From assembly GCA_035471805.1 (NCBI GenBank), contig DATIPS010000033.1, forward strand, positions 39,701-103,700: a stretch of DNA of 64,000 nucleotides, given 5' to 3'. Position 1 is the stretch's first letter. Each line of letters begins with the position of its first letter. The DNA is from Acidimicrobiia bacterium. GTDB taxonomy: Bacteria; Actinomycetota; Acidimicrobiia; Spongiisociales; JAHEDJ01. A model generated the notes under the pieces. That model worked only from the letters and a program-made list of their open reading frames with translations. It was not told where the DNA came from and ran no database searches. A program made the translations under genes and the position numbers. Of this stretch, positions 60,749 to 64,000 are shown piece after piece.

Positions 60749-61638
60749 TGCACGCCACTTTCGAACTTCCCGGTCCCGTCGACCTGGTGCGCACCATGGG
60801 ACCATTGCTCGGACCGGCCGAGTCGGTCGGGCGGGTCGCCGCCGGGGAAGCTTGGCGAGCCTCACACACGCCTGCCGGACCCTCGACCCTGCGGCTCGTG
60901 ATGCGCACCGGTGCCGTCGATGCCGAAGCCTGGGGCGCCGGCGCCGAGTGGTCCATCTCGCACGTGCCGGCGCTGCTGGGATTCGGGGACGACCCTTCCA
61001 CCTTCAAGCCGGACAACCCGCTACTGCGGGACCTGCACCTGCGGGCCGGCGGTATGCGTTTCGGGGCAACGCTCTCGGTATTCGAGGTGCTGGTTCCAAC
61101 CATCCTCGGACAGAAGGTGACCACCAAGGAGTCACATCGCGGGTACCGGCGGTTGATCGAAGCGCACGGCAGCATTGCTCCCGGCCCGGGTGATCTGCGG
61201 CTTCCGCCTCCACCCGAGGTGCTCGCCGACCTGCCCTACTTCGAGTACCACCCGCTGGGCATCGAACGAAAGCGGGCCGACACGATCCGCGGTGTCGCAG
61301 CTCGCGCCGACCGTCTCGAAGAGATCGTCACGATGTCGCGCGATGAGGCGGTTCGCCGGCTGACGGCCTTCGACGGCATCGGACCGTGGACGGCGGCTTT
61401 CGCGATGGCTACCGCACTCGGCGATGCCGATGCCGTACCGGTAGGGGACTATCACCTGCCCAATGTGGTCGCCTGGGCTCTGGCCGGAGAAGCGCGGGCG
61501 AACGATGCGCGAATGCTGGAGCTGCTCGAGCCGTATCGAGGCCACCGGGGCAGAGTGATCCGGCTACTCAAGCAAGCCGGCATACACGCGCCCCGGTACG
61601 GCCCGCGCAGCACCGTGCGCGGGTTCGAGGACGTCTGA
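60748..61638 (+). CDS. HhH-GPD DNA glycosylase (AlkA-like)
   Basis: A 296-aa protein. Residues about 115-260 form a helix-hairpin-helix glycosylase domain: VLVPTILGQKVTTKESHRGYRRL, then LTAFDGIGPWTAAFAMATALGDADAVPVGDYHLPN, where the hairpin GIGPWTA and the catalytic Asp of VGDYHL are in the expected spacing. This is the 3-methyladenine glycosylase II pattern. The N-terminal 110 residues would be the AlkA-like beta domain. It overlaps the MFS stop by one base. The window also holds an AlkD-like glycosylase, so two base-excision routes for alkylation damage are present. Confidence 0.88.
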   Translation: MHATFELPGPVDLVRTMGPLLGPAESVGRVAAGEAWRASHTPAGPSTLRLVMRTGAVDAEAWGAGAEWSISHVPALLGFGDDPSTFKPDNPLLRDLHLRAGGMRFGATLSVFEVLVPTILGQKVTTKESHRGYRRLIEAHGSIAPGPGDLRLPPPPEVLADLPYFEYHPLGIERKRADTIRGVAARADRLEEIVTMSRDEAVRRLTAFDGIGPWTAAFAMATALGDADAVPVGDYHLPNVVAWALAGEARANDARMLELLEPYRGHRGRVIRLLKQAGIHAPRYGPRSTVRGFEDV

Positions 61639-61665
61639 GCGGATCCGGACGGAGCCCCCGGCCGT

Positions 61666-62553
61666 TCAGGGCAGCAACCCCAGGACCGTTTCGACGGCGA
61701 CCGGTCCGGAGGCCGCCGGGTCGACCATGTCACGATGTCCGGCGCCTTCGATGATGGAGAGTCCTACTTTGTGCCCGGCAGCCTTCAATGCGGCCGCGAA
61801 GTCGATGGTGAACCGCTGAGGGACCGTTCCGTCTGCCGTTCCCTGGAGCAAGTGGATAGGCAACGAGATGCGCCGATCGACGTAGGAGTAGGGATTGCCG
61901 GCGCTCCAGGCTTCCGCCGCTTCGGTCCGGGATCCTCCGAAGAACGGGATGAGCAGCGGAGAGAACTGGTCGGAGTCGTAGGGTCCGGCGATGCCGACGA
62001 ACGCATCGGGGAGGCCGGACCCGGCGGCCAGGCAGTCACCGTCGAACTCGTCGCCGGCGAGGGCGACGACGGCTGCGAGATGGGCCCCGGCCGAATAGCC
62101 GGCCAGGGTCACGGACGAAGTCTTGCCCCCGTAATCCTGTGCCGTGGCGCGTGCGAACCGGACGCCGCAGGCGACGTCCTCATAGGCAGTCGGATACGAT
62201 CCGCCCAGTGCCATCGTCCTGTATGAGATGTTGTAAACCAATGATCCCGCGGTAGCCAGCAGGCCGGCCAGTTCGGAAACATCAGCGCGCTCTCCGCCTA
62301 CCCAGCCTCCACCGTGAACGAGAACTGTCACGGGCCACGGCCCCTCACCTCCCGGTTGGAGCACGTCGAGTACGAGCAAGTCGGTGAACGGAATCCGGGC
62401 GAAGGTGGTGTAGGGCGTGCCGGCGGGGATCGTCGATGGAGACGGCGTCGGTTCGGCAGTCGTTGATGCAGTAGGCGATGTCGCGGGAACCGCACTTTCC
62501 GCGCAGGCGGCTGCGAGGACCAACAGCGCGAAGACGGTCGGAAAGATCTTCAC
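61666..62553 (-). CDS. Alpha/beta-hydrolase lipoprotein (esterase, BD-FAE-like)
   Basis: A 295-aa exported hydrolase. The lipoprotein signal ends LLVLAAACAES near residue 17; a Thr/Pro/Ser linker follows. The fold shows HGGGWVGGE (oxyanion hole, near 82), the nucleophile GYSAGAHLAA near 148, Asp in QGTADGTVP near 232 and His in EGAGHRDM near 268. This is the hormone-sensitive-lipase/feruloyl-esterase group; substrate unknown. GTG 62553 gives the correct signal peptide; the upstream frame overlaps pgl. It starts 4 bp after the pgl stop and is cotranscribed. Confidence 0.87.
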   Translation of the reverse strand: MKIFPTVFALLVLAAACAESAVPATSPTASTTAEPTPSPSTIPAGTPYTTFARIPFTDLLVLDVLQPGGEGPWPVTVLVHGGGWVGGERADVSELAGLLATAGSLVYNISYRTMALGGSYPTAYEDVACGVRFARATAQDYGGKTSSVTLAGYSAGAHLAAVVALAGDEFDGDCLAAGSGLPDAFVGIAGPYDSDQFSPLLIPFFGGSRTEAAEAWSAGNPYSYVDRRISLPIHLLQGTADGTVPQRFTIDFAAALKAAGHKVGLSIIEGAGHRDMVDPAASGPVAVETVLGLLP

Positions 62554-62557
62554 GGGT

Positions 62558-63241
62558 TCAGCCGGTTTCGAGCCGGGAGGCGGCAGCCTCGTCCACGAAC
62601 CACACCACGTCGCCGGCAGCCTCCGCCACGACCGCCGAAGGCAGTTTGTCCCCACCGAGAACTCGGGCGAGAACGTCGGCCTTGGCCTCGCCGGCCACGA
62701 GGAAGACCGTATGCCGGCAACGACGGAGGAGTGGAACTGTCGCGGTCAACCGCCAGCCCCGCCCGGGGACATGGTTGGCCACGTAGTCGGCGTCCGTTTC
62801 GGCGAGTGCCGCGGTCCCCGGGAACAGGGAAGCCGTGTGGCCGTCGTCGCCCATACCGAGCACGACGATATCCGGGTGATCGCCCAGGATCCTCTGGAGA
62901 GTCCGTGCGTATTCTTCAGCGGCGGCGTGAGGCGGACGACCCTTCTCCCACCGGATGCCGTGGAAGACGGCAGGTACGTGATCGAGCAGTTCCTCGCGTG
63001 CCATTCGCTCGTTCGACTCTTCGTGATCCGGGGCTACCCAGCGCTCGTCGCCGAGCCACAGATCGACGCGCGACCAATCGATCTGCGCAGCGCGCAGCTC
63101 CCGGTAAGTCGCGCGCGGCGTCGAGCCGCCGGCGAGGCCCAGCGTGACTCGCGGACCGGACGATTGCAGGATCAACCCGGCTATGTGAGCGGCAGCCGAT
63201 CGAGCGAGCTCGCCGGGATCTGTAGCGATTACAACACGCAT
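62558..63241 (-). CDS. pgl: 6-phosphogluconolactonase
   Basis: Hydrolyses 6-phosphogluconolactone in the oxidative pentose phosphate pathway. The GlcN6P-isomerase-like fold shows LGLAGGSTPRATYREL near residue 33, VDLWLGDERWVAPDHEESN near 59 and VVLGMGDDGHTASLFPG near 125. Length 227 aa is normal. ATG 63241 lies 6 nt from TAGGGT (complement of 63248-63253), a leaderless arrangement. Other oxidative-branch genes are not in the window. Confidence 0.94.
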   Translation of the reverse strand: MRVVIATDPGELARSAAAHIAGLILQSSGPRVTLGLAGGSTPRATYRELRAAQIDWSRVDLWLGDERWVAPDHEESNERMAREELLDHVPAVFHGIRWEKGRPPHAAAEEYARTLQRILGDHPDIVVLGMGDDGHTASLFPGTAALAETDADYVANHVPGRGWRLTATVPLLRRCRHTVFLVAGEAKADVLARVLGGDKLPSAVVAEAAGDVVWFVDEAAASRLETG

Positions 63242-63334
63242 GCGGGCACCCTAACCCCGTTTTCGGGCGAGGATCCCACCCGATATGGGGTGATTCCCGC
63301 CCGCAGACTGCAACCGGTTGCCTATTCTCGCCCG

Positions 63335-64000
63335 ATGGCGCATGTTGATCCGATTCTCGAGGAACTCACCGGTCCCGGCCAGCTATTCGAAATCGAGGAG
63401 GCCGTCGTCCACGGTCACTCGATGCGGGTCTACAAGAACCGTCCGCGCAACCTGCGCGATCTGCTTGCGATAGGGATGAGCCACGGAGATATCGAATACC
63501 TGGTGCAGGGCGACGTCCGCTACACGTTCCCGCAGGCGATCGCCAGGGCGCTCAGTGTCGCCGGCGCTCTTCACGACCGGTTCGATGTCGAGCCGGGCGA
63601 CCGGGTCGCCGTTGTCGGGGCCAATGCTCCCGACTGGGTTGTCGCATACTGGGCGGTGATCGCGGCCCAGGGGATCGTTGTTCCGTTCAACGCCTGGTGG
63701 AAGGCCGCGGAGCTCCAGTTCGGCATCGAAGATTCCGGTACGTCACTGGTGCTCTGTGATGCCCGCCGCGCCGTCACCGTCGTCGAGGCGGGATTCCCGG
63801 CCGACCGCATCGTTGTGTGGGGCCGAGGGGAACGGCCGAAAGGGACCACGTCCATCGAGGAACTGGCAGCCGGCGAACCTGCCGCGCTCGACTTCGCAGA
63901 AGCTCGAGGGGAGGACGAAGTGGCCGGGCTCTTCTACACGTCCGGCACCACCGGGAAGCCGAAGGGATCAGCGAACACCCATCACAACATCATCACCAAC
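63335..64000 (+). CDS. Acyl-CoA synthetase / AMP-forming ligase (3' truncated by window edge)
   Basis: The first 222 residues of an adenylate-forming enzyme that activates a carboxylate with ATP and CoA, releasing AMP and pyrophosphate. VEPGDRVAVVGANAPDWVVAYWAVIAAQGIVVPFNAWW is the N-terminal signature and YTSGTTGKPKGSANTHHN the ATP-binding P-loop. The chain continues past base 64000. ATG 63335 lies 6 nt behind TATTCT (63323-63328). The N-terminal 45 residues are longer than in acetyl-CoA synthetases of the compact type. The substrate cannot be told from this part. Confidence 0.92.
   Translation, partial: MAHVDPILEELTGPGQLFEIEEAVVHGHSMRVYKNRPRNLRDLLAIGMSHGDIEYLVQGDVRYTFPQAIARALSVAGALHDRFDVEPGDRVAVVGANAPDWVVAYWAVIAAQGIVVPFNAWWKAAELQFGIEDSGTSLVLCDARRAVTVVEAGFPADRIVVWGRGERPKGTTSIEELAAGEPAALDFAEARGEDEVAGLFYTSGTTGKPKGSANTHHNIITN

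Overview
The window is a high-GC chromosomal segment of an actinobacterium, plausibly close to Acidimicrobiia; I cannot fix the genus from the sequence. The pointers are the gene order thrC-rho-rpmE-DUF1385-prfA-prmC-tsaC-glyA-atp, a mycothiol-conjugate amidase homologue, a nickel superoxide dismutase with its dedicated protease, tandem septum-formation domains, and about nineteen genes whose start codon lies 6-9 nt behind a TAnnnT -10 box (leaderless mRNAs). No rRNA, tRNA, CRISPR array, transposase or phage gene was recognised.

Layout. 1-13.4 kb: threonine synthase (5' cut by the window edge), Rho, L31, DUF1385, RF1, PrmC, TsaC and GlyA, interrupted by a six-haem membrane cytochrome, a double-DsbA lipoprotein and GalE. 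13.7-20.8 kb: a complete F1Fo ATP synthase operon with a palindromic repeat between atpD and atpC. 20.9-27.5 kb: small, mostly single-gene units (SRPBCC protein, DUF2087 regulator, Mca-like amidase, ABC-F protein, a metallophosphoesterase that looks inserted, membrane proteins, AlkD-like glycosylase). 27.6-34.4 kb: KorAB, amidase, DUF3048 lipoprotein, SodX and SodN. 34.5-43.1 kb: two coupled ABC exporter pairs, then MmsA, a class III aminotransferase and a divergent MocR regulator, then SurE. 43.2-49.8 kb: MetG, septum-formation lipoprotein, NatAB-like exporter and an arsR-arsM pair bracketed by inverted copies of a repeat. 49.8-56.9 kb: a bacterial microcompartment (BMC) operon with a divergent HTH gene. 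56.9-64 kb: two paralogous MFS exporters around a YbdK-type ligase, an AlkA-like glycosylase, an esterase, 6-phosphogluconolactonase and a truncated acyl-CoA synthetase.

The most unusual system is the BMC operon: rpiB-deoC-BMC-T-BMC-H-BMC-P-aldehyde dehydrogenase-BMC-T-BMC-P-BMC-P-pyrophosphatase. It resembles the sugar-phosphate-utilising (SPU) class of BMC. DeoC would split deoxyribose-5-phosphate into glyceraldehyde-3-phosphate and acetaldehyde, and the CoA-acylating dehydrogenase would turn acetaldehyde into acetyl-CoA. The RpiB homologue lacks the usual catalytic Cys and Thr, no phosphotransacylase or alcohol dehydrogenase is present to recycle CoA and NAD, and an inorganic pyrophosphatase is translationally coupled at the end. 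With SurE (nucleotidase) and MmsA plus aminotransferase (able to serve pyrimidine-base catabolism) in the same window, nucleic-acid scavenging is a possible theme, but that is inference.

The intergenic DNA carries several undescribed-looking repeat families: a 47-49 bp inverted repeat with a constant 17-nt centre (four copies), a 52-bp perfect inverted repeat with a compensatory change (two copies), tandem 7-bp repeats at four spacers, and a 23-bp direct repeat flanking the metallophosphoesterase gene.
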